This document shows, piece after piece, positions 43,983 through 52,240 of a stretch of 64,000 nucleotides of DNA (the stretch's first letter is position 1; every line of letters begins with the position of its first letter). The stretch spans positions 1,801,857 through 1,865,856 of the forward strand of contig NZ_JACVAU010000001.1 of assembly GCF_014852005.1 (NCBI RefSeq), in the 5' to 3' direction. The translations under genes were made by a program, and so were the position numbers. This DNA is from Pseudoxanthomonas sp. PXM03 (GTDB lineage: Bacteria > Pseudomonadota > Gammaproteobacteria > Xanthomonadales > Xanthomonadaceae). Below the pieces are notes generated by a model that saw only the letters and a program-made list of their open reading frames with translations, did not search any database and was not told the DNA's origin.

Positions 43983-44486
43983 ATGGACAGGATCAGGCAG
44001 GGTGTATGCCGCGCCACGGTCATGCTGGCGGTGCTGCTGGCACCGGTGGGTGCACGGGGGCAGGGCGGTGACCTGGGCGCCGAATGGCAACCGGTGGATC
44101 CGGCTCGGCTGGCGCAGATGCGCGGCGGCTTCCAGATGCCGTCGGGCATGACCCTGTCGTTCGGCATCGAGCGCGTCGTCTTCGTCAACGGCGAACTGAC
44201 GGCGCGTATCGCCGTGCAGGTTCCGGACGTGGCACGCATCACGCCGGACCAGGCTCAGGCGTTGGCCGATTTCAATCGCGGGCTGGTGGTCCAGATCGGC
44301 GAGGGCAATCGCTTCGATCCCGCGCAGGCCACCGGCGGCCTGGTGATCCAGAACACGCTGGATGACCAGGATATCCGCACAGTCACCCGCATCGACGTGG
44401 GTGTCGACACGCTCGGGGCCTATCAGGCCCTCAACGCGAACGGCGCGCTCACGGACGCGCTGATCCGCGCACCCGGCAGCCCGTGA
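43983..44486 (+). CDS. Second small secreted protein of the Fap-like operon, with a double-glycine motif
   Basis: This 167-residue protein has a signal peptide (ATVMLAVLLAPVGARGQ). LAQMRGG at residues 43-49 again fits a C39 site (Leu -7, Met -4, Gly-Gly). The rest (LSFGIERVVFVNGELTARIA) and GGLVIQNTLDDQDIRTVTRI DVGV-like region shares VIQNT with the previous small protein. The start is one base after the peptidase stop. The position corresponds to FapE in Pseudomonas, but homology is not shown. Confidence 0.65.
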   Translation: MDRIRQGVCRATVMLAVLLAPVGARGQGGDLGAEWQPVDPARLAQMRGGFQMPSGMTLSFGIERVVFVNGELTARIAVQVPDVARITPDQAQALADFNRGLVVQIGEGNRFDPAQATGGLVIQNTLDDQDIRTVTRIDVGVDTLGAYQALNANGALTDALIRAPGSP

Positions 44487-44539
44487 CATCGACGCAGGAC
44501 CGGGATCACCGCGCTAACGCACAAGACAAGGGGCACAGC

Positions 44540-46045
44540 ATGAAAGGGACGTCTCTGATGGAAGTCGCACCGCTGGCACTGGCAGTCAGCCTGGGGGTGC
44601 ACGCAGGGCAGGCGCGGGCACAGGAACCGGTGATGCCGGCGTCGCCCCCTCCGCCGGTGCCGGCGCAGCCTTACGAAATCACCGCCGATGCACGGCTGGA
44701 CGCACTGCAACGCCAGCTCAATGAGCAGACACATCGGTTGCAGGCGATGCGTGACGCCATGCAGGCCCAGGAGCAGCAGATATTCACCCTGCAGAATGCG
44801 CTCAACGAAGAAATCCTCGCCAATGCGCGCGCGCGTGGCGCCCCCGCACCCGTGATCGTGCCCGCGCTGAACCAGGCACCGACCTTCCGCGATTCCCCTC
44901 CGCCCGCGCAGACCTACATCGTGACCGGCCCAGCGCCACAGGCGGCTCCGGTGGCACCGGCTCCCGACGGCGTGCATGCGGGCACGCAGGTCGCGCAGTC
45001 CGGTTCCCCCCCACCCGCGGGTCAGCAGACACAGCAGGCAGACACACAGGCGCCGCAACGTGTCGGACAGGCGCCGGAGAGCGAGTCGCGGCCGCCCGAG
45101 GTCGCGCAGATCTTCGATCAGCCGGGCGTGCTGACACCCAAGGGCAAGATGGTGGTGGAGCCGTCGCTGCAGTACGGCTACTCGGCCAATGATCGTGTCG
45201 CGCTGGTGGGCTACACCATCATTCCCGCCATCCTGATCGGCCTGATCGATGTGCGCCAGGTGAAGACCACCACCGCCGTCGCCACGCTGACCGGGCGCTA
45301 TGGCCTCAGCCGGCGCATGGAACTCGAAGCGAAGCTGCCCTACGTCTATATCCACAGCGATACGGTCAGCCGCGAGATCTTCACTGGTTCCGCCCAGGAC
45401 CGCGTGTTCAACGCACGCGGCAGCGGGATGGGCGACGTGGAAGTCACCGGCCGCTACCAGCTGAACCGGGGCGCCGCCGACAAACCGTTCTACATCGCAT
45501 GGCTGCGCTACAAGAGCCGCACGGGGCGCGATCTGTTCGAGGTCGTCACCGACTGCGTGACGCGCTGCGTGGCCAACACCACCGGTACCGGCCTGCCTCT
45601 GGACCTGCCCACGGGCAGCGGCTTCAACGCCCTGCAGCCCGGCGTCACCTGGCTGTTTCCCTCCGATCCGGTGGTGTTCTTCGGCAGTCTCAGCTACCTG
45701 CACAACTTCAAGCGCAGCAATGTCTCGCGCCGCGTACTGGGCGGGCAGACCGAGTTCCTGGGCGACATCAAGGCCGGCGACATCCTCGGCTTCAACCTTG
45801 GCATGGGCCTGGCGCTCAACGAGAAGGCGGCCATCAGCATCGGTTACGACCAGAGCATCGTCGACAAGACCGAGCAGGATGGAAAGGAGGTGGCGGGCGC
45901 CGTGCGTACCACGCTGGGTACGCTGCTGCTGGGCGGCACCTACCGCTTCAGCGACCGCATGTCGCTCAATGTCGCACTGGGCGTGGGCGTGACTCGCGAC
46001 ACGCCGGACCTCACCTTCACCGCGCGCTTGCCGATCAACTTCTGA
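44540..46045 (+). CDS. Outer-membrane channel with N-terminal coiled coil (FapF-like)
   Basis: The 501-residue product has a signal peptide (APLALAVSLGVHAGQARAQ). A coiled coil lies at about residues 50-88 (LDALQRQLNEQTHRLQAMRD). A Pro/Gln/Ala-rich linker runs to about 190. The beta-barrel then begins with GVLTPKGKMVVEPSLQYGYS and AIL-IGLIDVRQVK, and ends in Phe (LTFTARLPINF), as outer-membrane proteins do. The coiled coil, linker and barrel beginning LTPKGxxVxEPSLxY are the design of FapF, the trimeric exporter of Pseudomonas amyloid. The start is the ATG after AAGGGG. It is the last gene of the operon. Confidence 0.8.
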   Translation: MKGTSLMEVAPLALAVSLGVHAGQARAQEPVMPASPPPPVPAQPYEITADARLDALQRQLNEQTHRLQAMRDAMQAQEQQIFTLQNALNEEILANARARGAPAPVIVPALNQAPTFRDSPPPAQTYIVTGPAPQAAPVAPAPDGVHAGTQVAQSGSPPPAGQQTQQADTQAPQRVGQAPESESRPPEVAQIFDQPGVLTPKGKMVVEPSLQYGYSANDRVALVGYTIIPAILIGLIDVRQVKTTTAVATLTGRYGLSRRMELEAKLPYVYIHSDTVSREIFTGSAQDRVFNARGSGMGDVEVTGRYQLNRGAADKPFYIAWLRYKSRTGRDLFEVVTDCVTRCVANTTGTGLPLDLPTGSGFNALQPGVTWLFPSDPVVFFGSLSYLHNFKRSNVSRRVLGGQTEFLGDIKAGDILGFNLGMGLALNEKAAISIGYDQSIVDKTEQDGKEVAGAVRTTLGTLLLGGTYRFSDRMSLNVALGVGVTRDTPDLTFTARLPINF

Positions 46046-46054
46046 TCCGGCAAC

Positions 46055-46429
46055 TCAGCTGGCCCGGCCCTGCCACCAAAGCCACAGGGCCGCCGCCAGC
46101 ATCAGCCACTCGGTCACCGCCAGCATCATTGTGGTCGATTCCACCGGCCACCAGCGCAACAACGCTGCACTGCGGTAGAGCACGATCGGCAGGTACAGCG
46201 CCATCGCCAGCACCAGACCGGTGCGCAGCTGCTGGGTCCAGGCGAACCATGCGAACAGGAACGCAAGCCCGAGTTGCAGGCCGCCGTAGATCGTCAGGTA
46301 CTCGGTCTGCCCGGACCGGGTAAGCGACGCATAACCGACGGCCGCCGCCGTGTGCGCGGGCGCGAACGTGCACCAGCCGGCGAGCAACAGGTAGAGCACC
46401 GCGTTGAGGTAGAGGTAGGCGGCTGTCAT
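46055..46429 (-). CDS. Small four-helix membrane protein
   Basis: This 124-residue protein has four hydrophobic segments (AYLYLNAVLYLLLAGWCTF, LGLAFLFAWFAW, GLVLAMALYLPIVLY, TEWLMLAAALWLWWQ). The pattern TIYGGLQLGLAFLF after the first helix recalls DUF4345-type membrane proteins. The start is the last ATG before the first helix; longer in-frame starts give a low-quality charged extension. It is convergent with the Fap-like operon. Function unknown. Confidence 0.7.
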   Translation of the reverse strand: MTAAYLYLNAVLYLLLAGWCTFAPAHTAAAVGYASLTRSGQTEYLTIYGGLQLGLAFLFAWFAWTQQLRTGLVLAMALYLPIVLYRSAALLRWWPVESTTMMLAVTEWLMLAAALWLWWQGRAS

Positions 46430-46586
46430 CGGACGTCTCGCAGGGAACAGGCGCCTCTTCTCGCACGGCACGGGGTGATGGCGTGGTGAACGCGCGGGAA
46501 ATCCCGACAGCGCGGCGCGGCGCGCCCCGATCCCGATACCCCTGCCATCGCCGGATGCTGCAGCCTCCATCCCGCAGGAGCCTGCC

Positions 46587-47036
46587 ATGTCCGCGTCTTC
46601 GTCGTGCGCGCTGCGCATCCTGCTGGCTGCCATCCTCGTCGCCATCGGCAGCGCCACCTGGGGCAGCGACCCGGTCCACAAGTGCCGGGCTGCGGATGGT
46701 CAGGCGCATTACCAGGCGATGCCCTGTGCCTCGACGCAACGTACGGAATGGGTGCGCGCCTATCCCGCCGATGCCCCCATACCGGCGACATCCGCGTCGT
46801 CCTCATCGGCGCCACGCGCGACGGCCAAGGCTGCCAGTCCACGTTCGCGTTCCCGCGCCGCTACGCGACGCCGGCAAGCTGCATCGCAGGGCGCTGTCAT
46901 CTCGATGCATCGCGATGCTGCCGACTGCGAGCGGGCCAGAAAGGCGCGCGACCAGGCGCATGCGCGCCTCGGGCTGAGGCGGGACTTCGATACCAGTCGC
47001 CGCCTCGACGACCGTGTCAACGCAGCATGCCCGTGA
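46587..47036 (+). CDS. Exported DUF4124-like protein
   Basis: This 149-residue protein has a signal peptide (RILLAAILVAIGSATWGS). A short domain follows, of the type VHKCRAADGQAHYQAMPC; this Cys-x-x-x-G-x-x-x-Y-x-x-x-x-C pattern is typical of DUF4124. A basic low-complexity Ser/Ala/Arg region then leads to a C-terminal helix with a further Cys pair. The ATG follows AGGAG. It is divergent from the four-helix protein and convergent with hemN. Role unknown. Confidence 0.75.
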   Translation: MSASSSCALRILLAAILVAIGSATWGSDPVHKCRAADGQAHYQAMPCASTQRTEWVRAYPADAPIPATSASSSSAPRATAKAASPRSRSRAATRRRQAASQGAVISMHRDAADCERARKARDQAHARLGLRRDFDTSRRLDDRVNAACP

Positions 47037-47046
47037 TGTCGGGCAC

Positions 47047-48453
47047 TCAGACCGTGCGCGAGAACCTCGGTGCTTCTGCCGACGCTGCGGCATGCAGATA
47101 GCGATCGAAGCACATCGCAATCACGCGCAGCAGCAGGCGGCCACGTGGCGTGGCCTGGAAGCCGACCCGCGTAAACGTCAGCAGGCCGTCGTCGGCCAAT
47201 GCCTGCAACCTGGGGAGGGCATCGGCGAAGTACTCGGTGAACGCGATGCCGTGGCGGCGGCCGATGCGGCCATAGTCCAACCGTCCGTGGCACATCAGTT
47301 CCTGGATGACATCTGCGCGCAGCACATCGTCACGGTCCAGCGGCATGCCGCGCCACACGGGCAGGCGGCCGTCGTCGATGGCGCGCTCCCAGCTCGCGAT
47401 GTCGCGCGGATTCTGGCTGAAGCTGTCGCCGACATGGCTGATCGCGCTCACGCCGAAGCCGAGCAGGTCGCTTTCGGCGTGCGTCGTATAGCCCATGAAA
47501 TTGCGGTGCAGGTCGCCACGTTCCTGCGCGCGCGCCAGCTCGTCGCCGGGCAGGGCGAAGTGGTCCATGCCGATGTAGACGTACCCTGCCTCCACCAGCT
47601 GTTCTATCGCGCACTGCAGCAGCTGCAGCTTTTCCTCGGGGCTGGGCAGATCCTCCAATGCGATCCGTTGTTGCGGCTTGAACAACTGCGGCAGGTGGGC
47701 GTAGCTGTAGACCGCAATGCGGTCGGGCCGTGCCTGCACGACGATCTCCAGCGTACGCAGGAAGCCTGCGCGGGTCTGCTTGGGCAACCCGTAGATCAGG
47801 TCGATGTTGACCGAGCGCATGCCGTGCTCGCGGCACGCGGCCACGATGGCGAGGGTTTCTTCCACGCCCTGCACCCGGTTCACGGCCTTCTGTACCTTGG
47901 GATCGAAATCCTGGACGCCCAGGCTCGCGCGGTTGAAGCCGATGCTGGCCAGCTCGCCGATATCCGCTGGCGTGACGAAGCGCGGGTCGAGTTCGATGGA
48001 GAAGTCCATCCTCTCCGGTGCGGCGAAACTGAACTGGCTGCGCAGCTCGGACACGCAGTCGGCGATCTGGGCGGGGGTCAGGAAGTTGGGCGTGCCGCCG
48101 CCGAAATGCAGCTGTACCACCGGGCGCCCGCTGTCGAACAGCGGCGCCATCCGCGCAATCTCGCGATAAAGATAGTCCAGGTACAGTTCCGCACGTGCCT
48201 TGTCGCGGGTGATCACCCGGTTGCAGCCGCAATAGAAGCAAGGACTGGTGCAGAAGGGGACGTGCACATACAGCGACAGCGGCCGGGTCTGCGCCTGCCG
48301 ATTGCTGGCGGCGGCCTGCTCGCGCAATTGCTGCGCCCCGAAGCTGGCGCTGAATTGCGGCGCGGTCGGATAGGACGTGTAGCGCGGCCCGGGCGTGTCG
48401 TAACGCCGCAGCAGGTCCGCATCGAACAACGGAGAAGGGGAGAGGGTGCCCAT
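47047..48453 (-). CDS. hemN: Oxygen-independent coproporphyrinogen III oxidase
   Basis: HemN is a radical-SAM enzyme that decarboxylates coproporphyrinogen III to protoporphyrinogen IX without oxygen, for haem synthesis under low oxygen. It has 468 residues. The iron-sulfur motif is HVPFCTSPCFYCGCNRV (CxxxCxxC plus the extra Cys). SAM-binding GGGTPNF and the C-terminal HemN domain (ALADDGLLTFTRVGFQATPR) are present. The start is the ATG beginning GTLSPSPLFDADLLRRYDTPGPRY-type sequence. A perfect FNR box is centred 42 bases upstream, so anaerobic induction is expected. Confidence 0.95.
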   Translation of the reverse strand: MGTLSPSPLFDADLLRRYDTPGPRYTSYPTAPQFSASFGAQQLREQAAASNRQAQTRPLSLYVHVPFCTSPCFYCGCNRVITRDKARAELYLDYLYREIARMAPLFDSGRPVVQLHFGGGTPNFLTPAQIADCVSELRSQFSFAAPERMDFSIELDPRFVTPADIGELASIGFNRASLGVQDFDPKVQKAVNRVQGVEETLAIVAACREHGMRSVNIDLIYGLPKQTRAGFLRTLEIVVQARPDRIAVYSYAHLPQLFKPQQRIALEDLPSPEEKLQLLQCAIEQLVEAGYVYIGMDHFALPGDELARAQERGDLHRNFMGYTTHAESDLLGFGVSAISHVGDSFSQNPRDIASWERAIDDGRLPVWRGMPLDRDDVLRADVIQELMCHGRLDYGRIGRRHGIAFTEYFADALPRLQALADDGLLTFTRVGFQATPRGRLLLRVIAMCFDRYLHAAASAEAPRFSRTV

Positions 48454-48488
48454 GACGCACAGGCTAGGGTTGCCGCGCGGGCTCCGCA

Positions 48489-48502
48489 TTGATCGGGATC
48501 AA
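48489..48502 (-). promoter_or_regulatory. FNR/Anr box of hemN
   Basis: TTGATCGGGATCAA is a perfect match to TTGAT-N4-ATCAA. It is centred about 42 bases before the hemN ATG and overlaps the stop codon of the upstream MFS gene. A class II FNR promoter would start at about 48454, right at the ATG; TAGCCT (48466-48461) could be the -10 box. Confidence 0.8.
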
Positions 48503-49794
48503 TTCCGCTGCGGATCGCGTGACTGGGCCGTTGGGGTGTCCGGGATCTCGGGCAGCATCTCCAGCGCGGTGGGCGTAGTGCGGAGCATGGGATGGAAGCG
48601 CGCCGGATGCAGCAGATGGCGGGCCTTGAGCAGGCGGCGTCCGCCGGCAATCAGGGCCAGCAGTCCCAGCGTGCAGGCGAAGAAGACCGGCAACGTCGTT
48701 GCGCCGAACCGCTGCATCAGCACGCCTGCCAGCGCGGGGCCCGCCGCAGCGCCGATGCCGTTCAACAGGAGCAGCGCACTGCATCCGGCCAGCAATTGCT
48801 CCGCCGGCAGGCGATCGAGCAGATGCGCGACCGCCAGCGGATACAGCGCAAATGCCAGCCCGCCGAACAGGAAGAACAGCGCGTGCATGCCGGTAGGCGT
48901 CGCGGCTTCCACACGCAATGCGAGCATCGCCGTGACCGATCCCAATGCGGCCACGACGGCCAGCGTGCTGCGACGGTCGCCCCGGTCCGACAAGCGGCCG
49001 ATGGGCAGTTGCAGCGCGGCACCGCCCAGGATGGTCACGGCCATGAACGTGCCGATGCCCGCACGATTCAGCCCCAGCGAGGCCGCATAGACCGCACCCA
49101 GGCCCCAGAACGCGCCCAGCGCCAGGCCTGCGAGCAGTGCCCCTGCAGCGGCGCTGGGGGCTGCGCGGCATATCTGCAGGATGTGGGTGCGCGGTGCAAT
49201 ACTCAGGGTGGGCGGCTGCAGTTGCGTGGTGCTGACCGGCAGGATGGCCAGCGCGAACAGGATGGCGACCAGGCTGAAGAGCACGGGGCTTCGCGGCGGC
49301 TGCAGGTCCAACAGCAATTGACCGCTGGCAAGCGCAAGCAGTGTCACCACCATGTACACCGCGAACACCCGGCTGCGATGTTCGGGTGCTGCCTGCGCGT
49401 TCAGCCAGCTCTCGATGACCGTGCACAAGCCGACCAGCGCCATGCCGGTGACGGCGCGCAGCGCCAGCCATCCCATCGGCTCCATCCAGAGCGGGTAAAC
49501 CAGCACGGCGGCAGCGGCAAGCGCTGCGTGGAAAGCGAATGCGCGGATGTGCCCTACGCGGCGGATCAAGGGAGGCGCAGTGAACGTGCCCAGGAAGAAA
49601 CCCACGAAGTAACCCGACATCACCAAGCCGGTGGTCCGTTCGCCCCAGCCTTCGGTCTGGCTTCGTACGGCCAGCAGCGTACCCAGCAAACCGTTGCCGC
49701 CGAGCAGCAGGGCAACGCTGGTGAGCAATGCGGTGATGGGAAGCAGGACACGAAGCACGGAGAGCGGGCGACACCACGGGGAGACGCTCCACAT
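48499..49794 (-). CDS. Major facilitator superfamily transporter (YcaD-like)
   Basis: This 431-residue protein has twelve predicted membrane segments. The N-half signature is MSGYFVGFFLGTFTAPPLIR and the loop GRLSDRGDRRSTL is the MFS A-like motif. The pattern fits the YcaD subgroup. The substrate is unknown. The C-terminal tail of about 40 residues is polar. It is divergent from the YdeP-type gene, with 133 bases between them, and its stop overlaps the hemN FNR box. Confidence 0.88.
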   Translation of the reverse strand: MWSVSPWCRPLSVLRVLLPITALLTSVALLLGGNGLLGTLLAVRSQTEGWGERTTGLVMSGYFVGFFLGTFTAPPLIRRVGHIRAFAFHAALAAAAVLVYPLWMEPMGWLALRAVTGMALVGLCTVIESWLNAQAAPEHRSRVFAVYMVVTLLALASGQLLLDLQPPRSPVLFSLVAILFALAILPVSTTQLQPPTLSIAPRTHILQICRAAPSAAAGALLAGLALGAFWGLGAVYAASLGLNRAGIGTFMAVTILGGAALQLPIGRLSDRGDRRSTLAVVAALGSVTAMLALRVEAATPTGMHALFFLFGGLAFALYPLAVAHLLDRLPAEQLLAGCSALLLLNGIGAAAGPALAGVLMQRFGATTLPVFFACTLGLLALIAGGRRLLKARHLLHPARFHPMLRTTPTALEMLPEIPDTPTAQSRDPQRN

Positions 49795-49927
49795 GCTAGC
49801 AACGCGATGCTGAGCGAAAGGTTCACGTGCCGCGCTTCTGTCGTCCCGTGCGGCTGACGTGCCGCGCGGCGCCTTCGGTTATCCTGCGCACGTACCGTGG
49901 TCGATATGCAGCAGGCAGGGCTCCCCG

Positions 49928-52240
49928 ATGAGTGAACGCAAGATTCCGGGCATCGATGACTACGAAGGCGCAGCGGGAGGGTGGGGCGCCCTCGCCGCTG
50001 TTGCACGCGCACTGAAAAGCCAGATGGCGGTCGGCCGGGAAACCGCTGCGCTGCGGCGCGTCAACCAGCCTGCGGGCTTCGATTGCCCTGGCTGTGCATG
50101 GCCGGATCCGCGCCACACTTCGTCATTCGAGTTCTGCGAGAACGGCGCGAAGGCGGTGTCGTGGGAGGCCACCGGCAAGCGCGCGACGCCTGCCTTCTTC
50201 GCGGAGCACACGCTCTCAGGACTCTGGGAGTGGAGCGACCATGCGCTCGAGGACGAAGGCCGGCTGACGCATCCGATGGTGTACGACGCCGCATCGGACC
50301 GCTACGTGCCGATCAGTTGGGAGGATGCGTTCGCGCGCATCGGTGATGTGCTGCGCGCACTCCCGCATCCGGACATGGCCGAGTTCTATACATCCGGGCG
50401 CACATCGAATGAAGCGGCGTTCCTCTACCAGCTGATGGTGCGCGAGTACGGCACCAACAACTTTCCCGACTGCTCGAACATGTGCCACGAAGCGACCAGC
50501 GTGGGCTTGCCCGAGTCCATCGGCGTGGGCAAGGGCACGGTGACGCTGGATGATTTCGCGCATTGCGACGCACTGTTCAGCTTCGGCCACAATCCCGGTA
50601 CCAACCATCCGCGCATGCTGTCCACACTGCGCGAGATATCGAAGCGAGGCGTGCCCATCGTGGCGGTGAATCCGCTGCGCGAACGCGGGCTGGAGCGGTT
50701 CACTTCGCCACAGCATCCGGCGGAGATGTTGACCAACACCGCCACGCCGATCGCACAGACGTATTACCAGGTCAGGATCGGCGGCGACCTGGCATTGCTG
50801 AAAGGCATGATGAAGTGCCTGCTGGATGCCGATGCCGAGGATCTTGCCGCAGGTGGTCGCGGCGTACTGGACCATGCCTTCATCGCCGAACACACCGAAA
50901 GGCTGGATGCCTTGCGCGAGGATCTGGCGCGCACAACGTGGGACGAGATCGTCGAACGTTCCGGGCTGTCGCGCGATGATATCGCCGCCGCCGCGCGACT
51001 CTATGCCAAGGCAGAGCGCGTGATCCTGTGCTACGGCATGGGCATGACCCAGCATCGCCGTGGCACGCAGAACGTGCAGCAGATGGCCAACCTGATGCTG
51101 CTGCGCGGGAACATCGGCAAGCCTGGCGCCGGCATCGCGCCGATACGCGGCCACTCCAACGTGCAGGGCGACCGCACGGTCGGCATCACCGAGAAGCCTA
51201 CGCAGGCACTGGTCGATGCGATCAAGCGAACGTACGGCTTCGAATTCCCGCTCACGCATGGCCATGATGCGGTGGAAGCCGTGCGCGCGATCCGCGATGG
51301 ACGCTCGCGCGCACTGGTATGCATGGGCGGGAACCTGGCGGTGGCGATGCCGGACCCGGAGACCACCATTCCCGCCATGCGTAAGCTGGACCTGGTGGTG
51401 CACATCGCCACCAAGTTGAATCGCTCGCACCTGATCCCCGCGCGGCAGGCGTTCCTGCTGCCGTGCCTGGGGCGCACAGAACGCGATGTGCAGGCCAGCG
51501 GCGTGCAGTCGGTGACGGTGGAGGATTCCATGTCCATGGTGCATGCATCGCAGGGTGGCCTGCCGCCGGCATCGGAGCATCTGCTGTCGGAGCCGGCCAT
51601 CGTCGCCGGCATCGCCAAGGCCACGCTGCCGCAGACGAAAGTGGACTGGGATGGGCTGGTGGGCGATTACGACCGCATCCGTGACGACATCGAAGCCGTG
51701 TTCCCGATGTTCAGGGATTTCAACCGGCGCGTGCGCGAGCCCGGCGGATTCCGGCTGTACGTCGGCGCATCCCAACGGGACTGGGGCGGTGCGGGCAGGA
51801 AGGCGCAGTTCCTGGTGGCCGAAGGATTGAACGAGGATCCCGGCATCGATCAGCAGCATCTGCTGACCCTCACCACAATCCGGTCGCACGATCAGTACAA
51901 CACCACCATCTACGGATTCAACGACCGTTACCGGGGCGTGAGCGGGCGCCGCGATGTGGTGTTCATGAACAAGCTCGACATGCAGGCGCGTGACCTGAAC
52001 CAGGGCGACCGGATCCTGGTGGAGTCCCGCGTTGGCGGCAACGACGCGGGTGCGCGTCAGGTCGCGGGCTTCATCGCGGTGGAGTACGACCTGCCGCGCG
52101 GCTCGGCGGCGATGTACTACCCGGAAGGCAATCGCCTGGTGCCGCTGGACAGCCACGATCCGCAATCGGGGACGCCGGCCTACAAGTCGATCCCGGTGGT
52201 GGTGAGGAAACTCCATGATCCCGATGGCCATGCCGGTTGA
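49928..52240 (+). CDS. FdhF/YdeP-family molybdopterin oxidoreductase
   Basis: This 770-residue protein belongs to the molybdopterin-guanine-dinucleotide enzyme superfamily related to formate dehydrogenase. The N-terminus keeps three cysteines (DCPGCAWPD and FEFCENGAK; C53, C56, C70) rather than the four of a classical iron-sulfur site. The region DCSNMCHEATSVGL (C182, C186) aligns with the Mo-ligand segment; there is no selenocysteine codon. Other motifs are FSFGHNPGTNHPRML and GNIGKPGAGIAPIRGHSNVQ. In E. coli YdeP contributes to acid resistance; the substrate is unknown. It overlaps fdhD by 26 bases, so FdhD probably sulfurates its cofactor. Confidence 0.9.
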   Translation: MSERKIPGIDDYEGAAGGWGALAAVARALKSQMAVGRETAALRRVNQPAGFDCPGCAWPDPRHTSSFEFCENGAKAVSWEATGKRATPAFFAEHTLSGLWEWSDHALEDEGRLTHPMVYDAASDRYVPISWEDAFARIGDVLRALPHPDMAEFYTSGRTSNEAAFLYQLMVREYGTNNFPDCSNMCHEATSVGLPESIGVGKGTVTLDDFAHCDALFSFGHNPGTNHPRMLSTLREISKRGVPIVAVNPLRERGLERFTSPQHPAEMLTNTATPIAQTYYQVRIGGDLALLKGMMKCLLDADAEDLAAGGRGVLDHAFIAEHTERLDALREDLARTTWDEIVERSGLSRDDIAAAARLYAKAERVILCYGMGMTQHRRGTQNVQQMANLMLLRGNIGKPGAGIAPIRGHSNVQGDRTVGITEKPTQALVDAIKRTYGFEFPLTHGHDAVEAVRAIRDGRSRALVCMGGNLAVAMPDPETTIPAMRKLDLVVHIATKLNRSHLIPARQAFLLPCLGRTERDVQASGVQSVTVEDSMSMVHASQGGLPPASEHLLSEPAIVAGIAKATLPQTKVDWDGLVGDYDRIRDDIEAVFPMFRDFNRRVREPGGFRLYVGASQRDWGGAGRKAQFLVAEGLNEDPGIDQQHLLTLTTIRSHDQYNTTIYGFNDRYRGVSGRRDVVFMNKLDMQARDLNQGDRILVESRVGGNDAGARQVAGFIAVEYDLPRGSAAMYYPEGNRLVPLDSHDPQSGTPAYKSIPVVVRKLHDPDGHAG

